This document shows, in pieces, positions 16,487 through 23,875 of a stretch of DNA of 28,794 bases. How positions within the stretch are numbered: the first letter of the stretch is position 1; each line of letters opens with the position of its first letter. Source of the stretch: WJJR01 sp964440935 (GTDB lineage: Bacteria > Zixibacteria > MSB-5A5 > WJJR01); contig CAYTTY010000046.1 in assembly GCA_964440935.1 (NCBI GenBank), positions 1-28,794 on the forward strand. Direction: 5' to 3'. The position numbers were made by a program, and so were the translations under genes. Under the pieces are notes generated by a model. It did not search any database. It had not been told where the DNA came from and was given only the letters and a program-made list of their open reading frames with translations.

Positions 16487-17098
16487 CTATGACGGACGGG
16501 GCTCAGCGAGAAGCTCGGTAATCGCCTCCTCGAGAACCTTGCGGGGCTGAGCTCCCACGATCTTCCGCCGCACGGTGCCGTCGCGGCCCACAAGGAACGC
16601 CGTGGGGATCGAGCGGATGTTGCCGTACATTCGGACCACCGAGGCATCTCCCAGAAGCACCGGATATGGGATTCCCTTCTCCTCCACGTACGGTATGAGC
16701 CGTTCGGTACCGTGCCGTTCCAAAGCGACTCCGAGGATCGTGAAGCCTTCGGCATTGTGTTCCTTGTAGAGTTCGATAAGATCGGGGATTGTTCGGCGAC
16801 AGGGTCCACACCACGTCGCCCAGAAATCGATCACGACGACGTCACCGTGGAAATCGCTCAACTGGACCGATTCGCCTGACAGCGAGGTCAACGTGAAGTC
16901 GGGAGCGCGTAAACCTCCCGAGCGGTCTTCTTCCGTCGCATTCCCGTTTGACCCGCTCTGGTCACCAACATCCGGCTCACTCTGGCTGCATCCACACAGA
17001 AACAAAATGCCCAGGGCGATCAATGTAGCGGCCAGCTTGGCCGAGGTAATGAAACGGGTGGTCAGGGAATCTGGTTGAAGTGGTGCACGAAGCTGCAT
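16487..17098 (-). CDS. TlpA/ResA-like thioredoxin-fold lipoprotein
   Basis: The 203-residue product has a hydrophobic segment (about 20-34) ending LCGC, a plausible lipobox with C37 as the lipidated residue. A low-complexity acidic linker follows. The AhpC/TSA-Redoxin-type domain has APDFTLTSLSGESVQLSDFHGD, the active site WCGPC (C97, C100) and the cis-proline segment SIPTAFLVG. Family members act in the periplasm as thiol-disulfide reductants, for example in cytochrome c maturation, or as resuscitation-type reductases. AGGTGAT six bases before the ATG supports the start. The gene begins only 12 bp after the T-tract of the structured RNA unit at 17111-17225, which may control it. An alternative is a plain periplasmic protein with a non-lipid signal anchor. 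Confidence 0.9.
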   Translation of the reverse strand: MQLRAPLQPDSLTTRFITSAKLAATLIALGILFLCGCSQSEPDVGDQSGSNGNATEEDRSGGLRAPDFTLTSLSGESVQLSDFHGDVVVIDFWATWCGPCRRTIPDLIELYKEHNAEGFTILGVALERHGTERLIPYVEEKGIPYPVLLGDASVVRMYGNIRSIPTAFLVGRDGTVRRKIVGAQPRKVLEEAITELLAEPRPS

Positions 17099-17110
17099 AG
17101 ATGATCACCT

Positions 17111-17225
17111 AAAAAAAGCTACCGCTGTTCAATTTTATCCGAGAGGGGGGCAGGGAAACTCGGATAAAGTGCGGAAACAACGGTAGCCGAACTCGCACAG
17201 TTGTGCGGGGCTGAACGCCCCATGC
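17111..17225 (-). ncRNA. Candidate small RNA or attenuator leader with C-rich loop and terminator
   Basis: Read on the minus strand, the predicted transcript opens with two short hairpins (stem GGGGC/GCCCC at 17221-17207, loop GTTCA; stem CGCAC/GTGCG at 17207-17194). A long hairpin follows. Its outer stem is 13 bp (GCTACCGTTGTTT 17187-17175 with GAACAGCGGTAGC 17130-17118), then comes an internal loop, and the inner stem is 10 bp (TTTATCCGAG 17168-17159 with CTCGGATAAA 17143-17134). The 15-base C-rich apical loop contains TTTCCCTGCCCCCC. It is followed at once by seven T residues (17117-17111), so it looks like an intrinsic terminator. The TlpA-like start codon lies 12 bp further on, which fits an attenuating leader as well as a stand-alone sRNA. 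No known family was recognised. Confidence 0.6.
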
Positions 17226-17231
17226 ACAGCT

Positions 17232-17259
17232 ATTATAGCAGGACTTCAAGACAAGTCAA
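17232..17259 (-). promoter_or_regulatory. Strong sigma-70 promoter, extended -10
   Basis: Minus-strand -35 TTGACT (17259-17254), a 16-bp spacer, and a perfect -10 TATAAT (17237-17232) preceded by TG one base upstream (extended -10). Predicted transcription starts near 17225. This is the closest match to a housekeeping promoter in the window, and it reads into the structured RNA and the TlpA-like gene. Confidence 0.75.
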
Positions 17260-17353
17260 ATAAAATTTGACGAGAACAGACGCTGTGGGCCAAATCGGGC
17301 TGGATAAAGTAGTGCTTGAGGCACTCAGAATAACGCTGCCGGCTGTAAACCGC

Positions 17354-17902
17354 TTATCCGTCCGATGATTTCGACTTCACGAAAGTGTCGAAACTCATGT
17401 TCTGGTAATGACTTCCGCCGACGTACTCGAGCAGCGTCAGCCACGATCCGGTGGGTTTATACCCCGGTGCCGGGCCGATCGGCTCCCCGTCGGGTTTGAG
17501 GAACCAGAAGGTCGGAAAGCCGCTCACACGATATGCCTTGGTGAGCGCCCGTTCGGAGATTTGTTCTCCGTTATGACTCACCATCTCCTTGGATTCGCCA
17601 TTCACCCGGACGCTGACGAAATTCTCCTCCATATAGGAGATTACTTTCGAGTCTTCGAATGTCGACCGATCCATCTTCTTGCAGTAGCCACACCAGTCGG
17701 TATAGAAATTGATCACGATCGGCTTGCCGGACTCTTTGGCTTTCTCGATCCCCTCATCATAGGAGAGCCAGTCGATCCCTTCTGACTTCTTGCCCTTCTC
17801 ATCGGTAGTGGATGTTTTCGTCACGTTGCCTGCGTGGGCGCTCATCGCCAGGATTACCAGTATCAGCGACAAGTAGGAGATGTGGCGGGTCAATGTGCGC
17901 AT
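17354..17902 (-). CDS. Exported thioredoxin-like protein (CGYC active site)
   Basis: The 182-residue product has a signal peptide (MRTLTRHISYLSLILVILAMSAHA). A thioredoxin fold follows with IDWLSYDEGIEKAKESGKPIVINFYTDWCGYCKKMD, active-site cysteines C71 and C74, and a cis-proline segment SGFPTFWFLKPDGE. The pattern KPIVINFYTDWCGYCKKMD resembles the Thioredoxin_7 / DsbD C-terminal group, which act as periplasmic disulfide reductases or redox partners. The start is supported by GAGGA about five bases upstream. dnaE lies 72 bp upstream on the same strand and the structured RNA unit lies downstream. Together with the TlpA-like gene it forms a two-gene thiol-redox neighbourhood, although the promoter between them suggests separate control. 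Confidence 0.9.
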   Translation of the reverse strand: MRTLTRHISYLSLILVILAMSAHAGNVTKTSTTDEKGKKSEGIDWLSYDEGIEKAKESGKPIVINFYTDWCGYCKKMDRSTFEDSKVISYMEENFVSVRVNGESKEMVSHNGEQISERALTKAYRVSGFPTFWFLKPDGEPIGPAPGYKPTGSWLTLLEYVGGSHYQNMSFDTFVKSKSSDG

Positions 17903-17974
17903 AAAGTCCTCGGTTGGTTGTTCACAGGGGTCTACGCCCCTCGCATGTCCCTCGTTGGCGAGCCTTTGCGGATT

Positions 17975-20900
17975 CTATCCTCGACTACAGTAAACACATT
18001 CAGGCCCGAGAAGTTCCTTTAAACCATCGACCAGTTCCCGGCGGGCCTCGACCCGGAACCGGTTGGATCGCAATCGAATATCGCGGTCACCAACCGGGTA
18101 GTAGATAAAGAGGAAACCGTTTCCGGTATCGTACCGCTCGACCAACTTTTCCAAGTCGGTGAGGTGGGTATCCGATACGGTGTCTGGGGTCAGACGAACG
18201 TGGACATCCAAAACTGCCCCGTTGCGTACCTCGGCGAGATTCGTAATGGACTGGACTCGGAGCTTTGGCCGCTCCCCTTCCCGTGTTGACAACGAACCCT
18301 GTACCAAAATCATGCCGTCGAGGTGAACAAGAGTACTAAACCGTCGAAAGGCGTCGGAGAAACAGAGACACTCAATAGATCCGTTGAAATCTTCCAAGGT
18401 GAAGAACGCCATCGACTGGCCCTTCTTGTCGAGTTGCTGACGCACATGCGTCACAATCCCCCCCATTTGAACTTCGGACTCATCGGGCAACTCTGATGCT
18501 GTCTCCGACGTTGTGTTGGCGAATAATTGCAGCTCCTCCCGGAAGTCAGACAGGGGATGGCCGGAGACATAGAAGCCGAGCGCGTCTTTCTCCTTGGCCC
18601 ACAATTCGCGTTCGGTATAGGGGGGTACATCGGGTAACGGCGGCAGCGGGATGGCCACGTCGCCGTTGCTTAATCCGGCATCGAACAGCGACGATTGCCC
18701 TCGGCGCCGATCCTCACACTGGCGCGTGCCGTAACTGATGGCATCGGGCAGGACTTCGAGCAATTGCTTCCGATGTCCTTCAAGCCGATCCAGTGCCCCG
18801 GCGGTAACCAGTGCTTCGAGTGCGCGGCGATTGACCGAATGACTATCGACACGGCTGGTGAAATCAAAGATCGTGACGAAGGGACCGTCCTCATCGCGCG
18901 CTTGGATGATCGATTCGACGGCTCCTTCGCCCACGTTTTTCACCGCGCTCAGTCCGAACAGGATGTGGTCACCGGCGGCCGTAAAGGCGCCGAATGAGGC
19001 GTTGACATCAGGCGGATCGACGGATATGCCCAACCGCCGGCACTCCTGCATCAGAATGCGAATGCGGTCGGTGTTGTCCATTTCCGAAGACATCGATGCC
19101 GCCATGAATTCGACCGGGTAATGGGTCTTCAGATAGGCTGACCGGTAGGCGAGCATGGCGTAGGACGCGGAGTGTGAACGGTTGAACCCGTAGCGTGCAA
19201 ACGTTTCACAGAAATCAAAGACACGCTGGGCGACTTCCCGATCGACACCGCGTTCGACGGCCCCGTCGAGAAATTCGTTCTTCATCTTGGCCATGATCTC
19301 GACCTTTTTCTTGCCCATGGCCTTGCGCAGCGTATCGGCTTTGGCCATCGAGAATCCGGCCATCTCACCGGCCACCTGCATCACCTGATCTTGGTAAACA
19401 ATCACCCCGTAAGTGTCTTTGAGCACCTTGCGAATGGAGTCATGTTCGAACTGCACTTCCTTGCGGCCGTATTTGCGGTCGATGTACTCGTCGATCATGT
19501 TGGCGTCGAGCGGACCGGGACGGTACAGCGCATTCATCGCGATCAAATCTTCGAATTCGGTCGGCTTGAGTTTGCGTAAGTAATCACGCATCCCCGATGA
19601 CTCGAACTGGAAGATTCCGACCGTGTCGGCGCGAGCGAAAAGTTCGTACACGGCGGGGTCTTCAAGACCCAGGCTGTTCCAGTCGATCTCCACATTGCGA
19701 TTCGCGAGAACCGCGCGCACCGCATCATCGATGACTGTCAGCGTACGCAGACCGAGGAAATCCATCTTCAGCAGACCGATCTTCTCGATCCACTTCATGT
19801 CGTACTGAGTGGTGACTTCTCCCTTGCTCCCCTTGTAGAGAGGAACGAACTCGGTCAGTGGCGCCGGTGCGATTACGACACCGGCGGCGTGAGTCGAGGC
19901 ATGACGCGTCAATCCCTCGAGGGTTTTCGAGTAGTCGAGCAACTTCGAGACGCGTGAGTCGGCCTCGGCCATCTCGGTCAATTCAGGTTTGAGCTTGAGG
20001 GCCTTGTTGAGCGTCATGTCCGGCTCGAAGGGAATGATCTTGGCGATGCGATCCACTTCGGCATACGGCAGACCGAGCACGCGCCCCACATCACGGACGA
20101 CGCCGCGCGCCGCCATGGTGCCGAAAGTGATAATCTGGCAGACATTTTCTTTGCCGTATTTGCGGATCACATACTGGATGACTTCATCGCGCCCGCGGTC
20201 GGAAAAATCGATATCAATGTCCGGCATCGAGATCCGATCGGGATTGAGGAATCGCTCGAAGAGAAGTCCGAAGCGGATTGGGTCAACATCGGTTATCTCA
20301 AGGCAGTAGGACACCAGAGAGCCAGCCGCGGAGCCCCGTCCCGGACCTACCGGGATCCCCGATGTCTTGGCGAACTGGACCAAATCTTGCACGATCAGGA
20401 AGTATCCGGCATATCCCATCCGTTTGATCACACTCAGCTCGTATTCGAGACGCTCTGCGATTTCCGGACGGACATCGGAGTAGCGCTTCTTCATTCCCTC
20501 ACGTGCAAGATGAGATAGATAGGCATCGCGATCCTCGAACCCGCCGGGAATGGGGAATTCCGGCAGGTAGAGCTGATCGAGTTTCAAGTCAAGATGGCAA
20601 GCTTCGGCGATACGGACCGTATTCTCAATCGCCTCTGGCCAGGACTTGAACAGTTCCTTCATCTCCTGGACCGATTTGAAGTAGATCTGATCGGTGCCGT
20701 ACTTCATCCGATTCTCATCGGTCAGCATCTTCCCGGTCTGGATGCAGAGGAGGGCATCATGGGCATCAGCGTGCTCGCGCATCAGATAGTGGCAGTCGTT
20801 TGTGGCCACTAATCCGACTCCCAGTTTGCGCGCCAAATCGACAATCCCGGGACGGACTTTGTCCTCGACATCGATACCGTGGTCCTGGATTTCGAGAAAG

Positions 20901-21427
20901 AAGTTCTCCGGTGTGAACAGATCGAGATAACGGCGCGCAATGGTTTCCGCTTGATCGGGATTACCATTGAGGATTGCCTGTGCCACCTCTCCTTGTGCGC
21001 AGGCTGAGGTCGAGATGAGACCTTCGGAATGCTGCTTGAGCAGCTCGTAGTCGATCCGGGGACGATGATAGAAGCCTTCGAGATATCCGGCGCTCACGAG
21101 CTTGACGAGATTCTTGTACCCGGTCGTATCCTTGGCCAGCAAAATCAGATGGAAACCGCCATCCGGGGCGCCCGGAACATTTTGTTTAAGATGTCGCTCC
21201 TTGGGGGCAACATACGCTTCGCATCCGATAATCGGAACGACGCCCTTCGATCGGCACTGCATATAGAATTCGATGGCCCCAAAGAGATTACCGTGATCGG
21301 TGAGGGCCAAGGCCGGCATTTTGAATTCCACCGCACGGTCGACCATGTCTGCGATTCGGCACGCCCCATCGAGCAGCGAGAATTGGCTGTGATTATGAAG
21401 ATGGATGAAATCGGCGTGTTGGGTCAT
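17975..21427 (-). CDS. dnaE: DNA polymerase III subunit alpha
   Basis: The 1150-residue replicative polymerase catalytic subunit belongs to the DnaE1 type. An N-terminal PHP domain begins FIHLHNHSQFSLLDG (H9, H11, H13). The palm domain has PDIDIDF with D403 and D405, matching E. coli D401 and D403, and KMDFLGLRTLTVID with D556, matching E. coli D555. Helix-hairpin-helix and beta-clamp-binding regions follow. Near the C-terminus is an OB-fold (VQMGGIVTHVRQQLDKKGQSMAFFTLEDFNGSIECLCF). PHP histidines are retained, which suggests possible metal-dependent proofreading, as inferred for other PHP-intact DnaE enzymes. Length is close to E. coli DnaE (1160). The start lacks a strong ribosome binding site. 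It is flanked by a thioredoxin gene and an Rrf2 regulator with no obvious functional link. Confidence 0.97.
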   Translation of the reverse strand: MTQHADFIHLHNHSQFSLLDGACRIADMVDRAVEFKMPALALTDHGNLFGAIEFYMQCRSKGVVPIIGCEAYVAPKERHLKQNVPGAPDGGFHLILLAKDTTGYKNLVKLVSAGYLEGFYHRPRIDYELLKQHSEGLISTSACAQGEVAQAILNGNPDQAETIARRYLDLFTPENFFLEIQDHGIDVEDKVRPGIVDLARKLGVGLVATNDCHYLMREHADAHDALLCIQTGKMLTDENRMKYGTDQIYFKSVQEMKELFKSWPEAIENTVRIAEACHLDLKLDQLYLPEFPIPGGFEDRDAYLSHLAREGMKKRYSDVRPEIAERLEYELSVIKRMGYAGYFLIVQDLVQFAKTSGIPVGPGRGSAAGSLVSYCLEITDVDPIRFGLLFERFLNPDRISMPDIDIDFSDRGRDEVIQYVIRKYGKENVCQIITFGTMAARGVVRDVGRVLGLPYAEVDRIAKIIPFEPDMTLNKALKLKPELTEMAEADSRVSKLLDYSKTLEGLTRHASTHAAGVVIAPAPLTEFVPLYKGSKGEVTTQYDMKWIEKIGLLKMDFLGLRTLTVIDDAVRAVLANRNVEIDWNSLGLEDPAVYELFARADTVGIFQFESSGMRDYLRKLKPTEFEDLIAMNALYRPGPLDANMIDEYIDRKYGRKEVQFEHDSIRKVLKDTYGVIVYQDQVMQVAGEMAGFSMAKADTLRKAMGKKKVEIMAKMKNEFLDGAVERGVDREVAQRVFDFCETFARYGFNRSHSASYAMLAYRSAYLKTHYPVEFMAASMSSEMDNTDRIRILMQECRRLGISVDPPDVNASFGAFTAAGDHILFGLSAVKNVGEGAVESIIQARDEDGPFVTIFDFTSRVDSHSVNRRALEALVTAGALDRLEGHRKQLLEVLPDAISYGTRQCEDRRRGQSSLFDAGLSNGDVAIPLPPLPDVPPYTERELWAKEKDALGFYVSGHPLSDFREELQLFANTTSETASELPDESEVQMGGIVTHVRQQLDKKGQSMAFFTLEDFNGSIECLCFSDAFRRFSTLVHLDGMILVQGSLSTREGERPKLRVQSITNLAEVRNGAVLDVHVRLTPDTVSDTHLTDLEKLVERYDTGNGFLFIYYPVGDRDIRLRSNRFRVEARRELVDGLKELLGPECVYCSRG

Positions 21428-21501
21428 GGGTGTATATCTCGACTTAAGTTACGTTTTCGGTACTCGCTCGTTCCCGGACAGGCGCACATCCGTGTGCTCC
21501 C

Positions 21502-21536
21502 ACGATCCCGATGTTACCCGGAACATCGGGGATCGT
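21502..21536 (-). promoter_or_regulatory. Strong hairpin in the dnaE upstream region
   Basis: ACGATCCCGATGTT (21502-21515) pairs with AACATCGGGGATCGT (21522-21536), a 14-bp stem with one bulged G and loop ACCCGG. It lies between the Rrf2 stop and the dnaE start, 75 bp before the latter. It has no T-tract. It may be a terminator of rrf2 transcripts, a 5' leader element of dnaE, or an interspersed palindrome. Confidence 0.45.
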
Positions 21537-21611
21537 CAATATCTGCTTGAGCTTGGAGGCTAAAAGTTGATACCGCGCCCCTTACAGGGACGCTGAACGG
21601 TATGCTGTTGG

Positions 21612-21646
21612 AATGGGTGCGTTTCGAATGAACCGCAGCACCCATT
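21612..21646 (-). terminator. Hairpin after the Rrf2 gene, possible terminator
   Basis: AATGGGTGC (21612-21620) pairs with GCACCCATT (21638-21646), a 9-bp perfect stem starting five bases past the stop codon of the Rrf2-type gene. There is no T-tract behind it, so it may be a 3'-end stabiliser. Confidence 0.4.
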
Positions 21647-21650
21647 GTCG

Positions 21651-22058
21651 TCAATCGTACTGGTCAGCCAGATTCTGGACTGTATGGCGATTGTAGTAGG
21701 CGAACATCTGCCGACGCCCTTCGAGAACGAGATCCCGGATCGGGCAATTGTACTTCTTCGGACAGTCCTGGCGATCGATCACGCACTTAATCGGATCGCC
21801 GTTAGCCTGGATGGCGTCGAATACTTCCGCCACACTGATTTTCTTGGCCGGACGCGCCAGGGAGAATCCGCCCCGTACGCCGCGATGCGACTTCACGATT
21901 CCCGCACGGGTGAGATTCTGGAAGATCTTTGCGAGAAACTTATCGGGCACATCCTGTGCCATCGATATCTCCCGTAAAGTGGAAACCGCGTTGCCCGGTT
22001 GCTTGGCCAGATAGATCAAGCCGAACAGCCCGTACTCTTCTGCTTTGGTGAACTGCAC
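21651..22058 (-). CDS. Rrf2/IscR-family transcriptional regulator
   Basis: The 135-residue product starts at GTG 22058 with AAGGGGG six bases upstream. The winged helix-turn-helix covers residues about 1-65 (YGLFGLIYLAKQPGNAVSTLREISMAQDVPDKFLAKIFQNLTRAGIVKSHRGVRGGFSLA). The C-terminal part carries three cysteines, C92, C99 and C105 (KCVIDRQDCPKKYNCP), at nearly the same positions as the [2Fe-2S] ligands of E. coli IscR (92, 98, 104). It is therefore probably an iron-sulfur sensing repressor or activator of cysteine, Fe-S or redox genes. No isc or suf genes are in the window, so its targets are unknown. It stands alone, and palindromes around its own promoter suggest autoregulation. Confidence 0.93.
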   Translation of the reverse strand: MQFTKAEEYGLFGLIYLAKQPGNAVSTLREISMAQDVPDKFLAKIFQNLTRAGIVKSHRGVRGGFSLARPAKKISVAEVFDAIQANGDPIKCVIDRQDCPKKYNCPIRDLVLEGRRQMFAYYNRHTVQNLADQYD

Positions 22059-22201
22059 TGTCCACCCCCTTCCTGATCGCCGCTATCAATCTCCAAGACG
22101 TGCTCCATCGAGTTTCGAAAACCGATCAGCGTCCGAGCGGTTGTGTTGATGGAGTGCCTTGCCCCGGAAAGCGACCGTTTTCCATCCCTATTTACGTGAA
22201 A

Positions 22202-22252
22202 ATGGTAACAAAGACGCAACCATTGTCAAGTCACAGTGGGGAAAACCACTGT
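22202..22252 (-). promoter_or_regulatory. Rrf2 gene promoter with adjacent palindrome
   Basis: On the minus strand a perfect -35 TTGACA (22229-22224) and a -10-like TACCAT (22207-22202) are separated by 16 bp. A 7-bp inverted repeat ACAGTGG / CCACTGT (22233-22239 and 22246-22252) lies just upstream of the -35 box. A second one, GTCA/TGAC with a 4-base spacer, lies near 22259-22270. Such sites could bind the Rrf2 protein itself. That is inference. Confidence 0.45.
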
Positions 22253-22566
22253 CTTTTTGTCAGTTTTGACAAGTTCCCGTCGTTCAGCGGCAAAGGCGCA
22301 TTCCCGGTACTGGTCAGCGACCGTGATTTGCCGGCTGTACCGTCCCATCTGGCTTTCACTTGGCCCCATAAATTGAACAACCCTTCAAGTGTCGACCGAA
22401 AGTCCCGCCGAGTACCACGAGTATGGGATGGACCCTACAGGTCTATTCCACGCTCCGGAGAGTTCGGTGAGTGAGACGATCATATTTCCGTCGCTGGGGA
22501 GTGGGCGTCCGGTCTAAGCTGTTGTCCAGTAGCATATTGATATGCGCTAGTTAAAGGGTTGCTTTC

Positions 22567-22582
22567 TGGCATGGAATTTACC
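22567..22582 (+). promoter_or_regulatory. Sigma-54-like promoter for the first minor-pilin operon (weak -12)
   Basis: TGGCATGGAATTTACC has a perfect -24 part (TGGCATG) and the correct spacing, but AC replaces GC at -12. Predicted start is about 22593. A hairpin begins exactly 24 bp after the first T, as at the 6703 promoter, which raises confidence. If correct, start codons at 22559 and 22571 lie upstream of the transcript, and ATG 22613 is the true start. Confidence 0.45.
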
Positions 22583-22590
22583 TTGAAACC

Positions 22591-22608
22591 GGCACCGAGA
22601 GAGGTGCC
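22591..22608 (+). promoter_or_regulatory. Leader hairpin overlapping the ribosome binding site of the pilV-like gene
   Basis: GGCACC (22591-22596) pairs with GGTGCC (22603-22608) around GAGAGA. The likely Shine-Dalgarno bases (AGAGG) span the loop and right arm, and the ATG is five bases away, so the hairpin could lower translation initiation. The right arm continues GTGCCCAA, the same string as in the hairpin at 6727-6743. Confidence 0.45.
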
Positions 22609-22612
22609 CAAA

Positions 22613-23002
22613 ATGCGAAAATCAATTGCAGACAATATCCGCCGAATCCATCGGGGGGCATCGGGAATCACTCTGATCGAGGTGCTTGCGTCAATGATCA
22701 TCCTGTCGCTGGGGTTGTTGACGCTGCTGCCGATGGCGACCCTGTCGATCGATGCCAACAACCAGGCGCGCAGTACCGACCGAGTGATCTCCCACATTCA
22801 GAACAAGATTGAAGAATTGCGCAACACACCGAACATACAGGCTGGCATTGAGGTCGATTCGGTGAGCGGTATGCAAACGAGCTGGTGGTCCGTCGACGAA
22901 GCACAGGATCTCAAGAAGGTCATCGTGGAGGTGACTTGGCAGGATGATGCCAATGTCCAAAGGCGCCAGCGTGGTGTGACCTACATGTACAAAGATCAGT
23001 GA
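22613..23002 (+). CDS. PilV-like minor type IV prepilin (operon 1)
   Basis: The 129-residue product begins MRKSIADNIRRIHRGASG, a basic leader of 18 residues, cleaved before ITLIEV with the conserved Glu at position 5. A hydrophobic helix (ASMIILSLGLLTLLPMATLSIDANNQARSTDRV) and a small C-terminal domain follow. The SLGLLTLLPMATLSIDANNQAR pattern is that of PilV/GspI-type minor pilins. ATG 22613 is preferred because it gives a normal leader and has AGAGG about eight bases upstream. It is the first gene of a PilV-PilW-PilX-like triplet and has the same length as its second-operon counterpart (26180-26569). It should be processed by PilD and sit at the pilus or pseudopilus tip. Confidence 0.9.
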   Translation: MRKSIADNIRRIHRGASGITLIEVLASMIILSLGLLTLLPMATLSIDANNQARSTDRVISHIQNKIEELRNTPNIQAGIEVDSVSGMQTSWWSVDEAQDLKKVIVEVTWQDDANVQRRQRGVTYMYKDQ

Positions 23003-23013
23003 GGGTTGGGCAT

Positions 23014-23862
23014 ATGAACGCAACAATAAGACGGCGGCGGGGACGCCCGTTCATTCCCCGTGCACTCCGTAACGCGGCCGGCATGACCGTTCTGGAATTG
23101 CTGCTGGCTGTCCTGATCGGTTCGCTGGTGGTATATGCCGGCTTGGAGACATTTGTCACCATGAATCACCAGACGATCTGGCAGGATCAGGTAACCGAGG
23201 TGCAACAGTCGGGCCGTGCGGTCCAGCGCGCCCTGTCTGAACACATCCGAATGGCGGGTTTCGGTATTCCCCGTCTGCTGGCGCCGGTGACCGGTAGCGA
23301 TTCGGAGTTGGATACGATCGTGATCACGCACCAGGATCCGGCTGCGTGCGAAGCGTTCCTGTCGGAAAGCATGACCGATCCGACCGATCCGATTGTCGTC
23401 GACGGGTCGGACATCAGTTGCTTCGAACAGAACATGTGGATGTACATCCACGATCCGGCAGTCGATTCGGGGGAGTTCTTTCAGGTGTCGAACACCTATA
23501 CCGGCCCGGCCACGATCGAAACGTCGTCGGGCCTCCAGCGTGCTTACGCCTTAGGGTCGGGTGTCTATCACATTCGCCAGGTCATGTACTACATCGACAA
23601 CAGCGATCCGGATTATCCGATCATGATGGAGAAACGCTATGGCGAGCAGGCGATGCCATTTGCCGATAACATCAAATCGTTGGATGTGGCTTTCGTGATG
23701 CAAAACGGCGATACCGTACAGGTGCCGTTCGATCCCTATCTGGTGACGAATGTCCTGATTGATATGGAGGCCCGGTCCGCGCGCGTCGACAAGGACATCG
23801 CCAAGGACTACCGTCGGCGTGACCTGTCTTTCAACGTCAGCGTACGCAATCTCGAATTCTAA
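23014..23862 (+). CDS. PilW-like minor type IV prepilin (operon 1)
   Basis: The 282-residue product has leader MNATIRRRRGRPFIPRALRNAAG, then MTVLELLLAVLIGSLVVYAGLETFVTM with Glu5. QQSGRAVQRALSEHIRMAGFG follows, matching the PilW/GspJ segment in which the helix ends with RMAG(F/Y)G. The C-terminal globular domain is about 220 residues, about 95 longer than in the second-operon paralogue. It includes a two-cysteine segment (C115 and C136 region: AACEAFLSE, ISCFEQN) that could form a disulfide. ATG 23014 lies 12 bp after the PilV-like stop, with an AGGG-type ribosome binding site. It is expected to be a minor pilin in the tip complex. Confidence 0.88.
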   Translation: MNATIRRRRGRPFIPRALRNAAGMTVLELLLAVLIGSLVVYAGLETFVTMNHQTIWQDQVTEVQQSGRAVQRALSEHIRMAGFGIPRLLAPVTGSDSELDTIVITHQDPAACEAFLSESMTDPTDPIVVDGSDISCFEQNMWMYIHDPAVDSGEFFQVSNTYTGPATIETSSGLQRAYALGSGVYHIRQVMYYIDNSDPDYPIMMEKRYGEQAMPFADNIKSLDVAFVMQNGDTVQVPFDPYLVTNVLIDMEARSARVDKDIAKDYRRRDLSFNVSVRNLEF

Positions 23863-23875
23863 AGGGTGGTGCAAG

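Larger units (their letters stand above)
22059..22612. other. Divergent intergenic region between Rrf2 and first minor-pilin operon
   Basis: About 550 bp without a supported gene. A 124-codon open frame on the plus strand (22100-22474) overlaps the Rrf2 promoter and has no recognisable features. The left part holds the Rrf2 promoter and palindromes. The right part holds the palindrome GCATAT-TG-ATATGC (22532-22545), the sigma-54-like site (22567-22582) and the hairpin 22591-22608. Confidence 0.5.

Noticed and set aside
17111..17225. SRP RNA or 6S RNA identity for the structured unit
   Set aside because: The conserved SRP loop (GGAAGGAAGCAGCC-like) is absent, and the central open bubble of 6S RNA is not formed.
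22100..22474. 124-codon open frame on the plus strand
   Set aside because: It overlaps the Rrf2 promoter, has no recognisable domain or hydrophobic segment, and has no purine-rich ribosome binding site.
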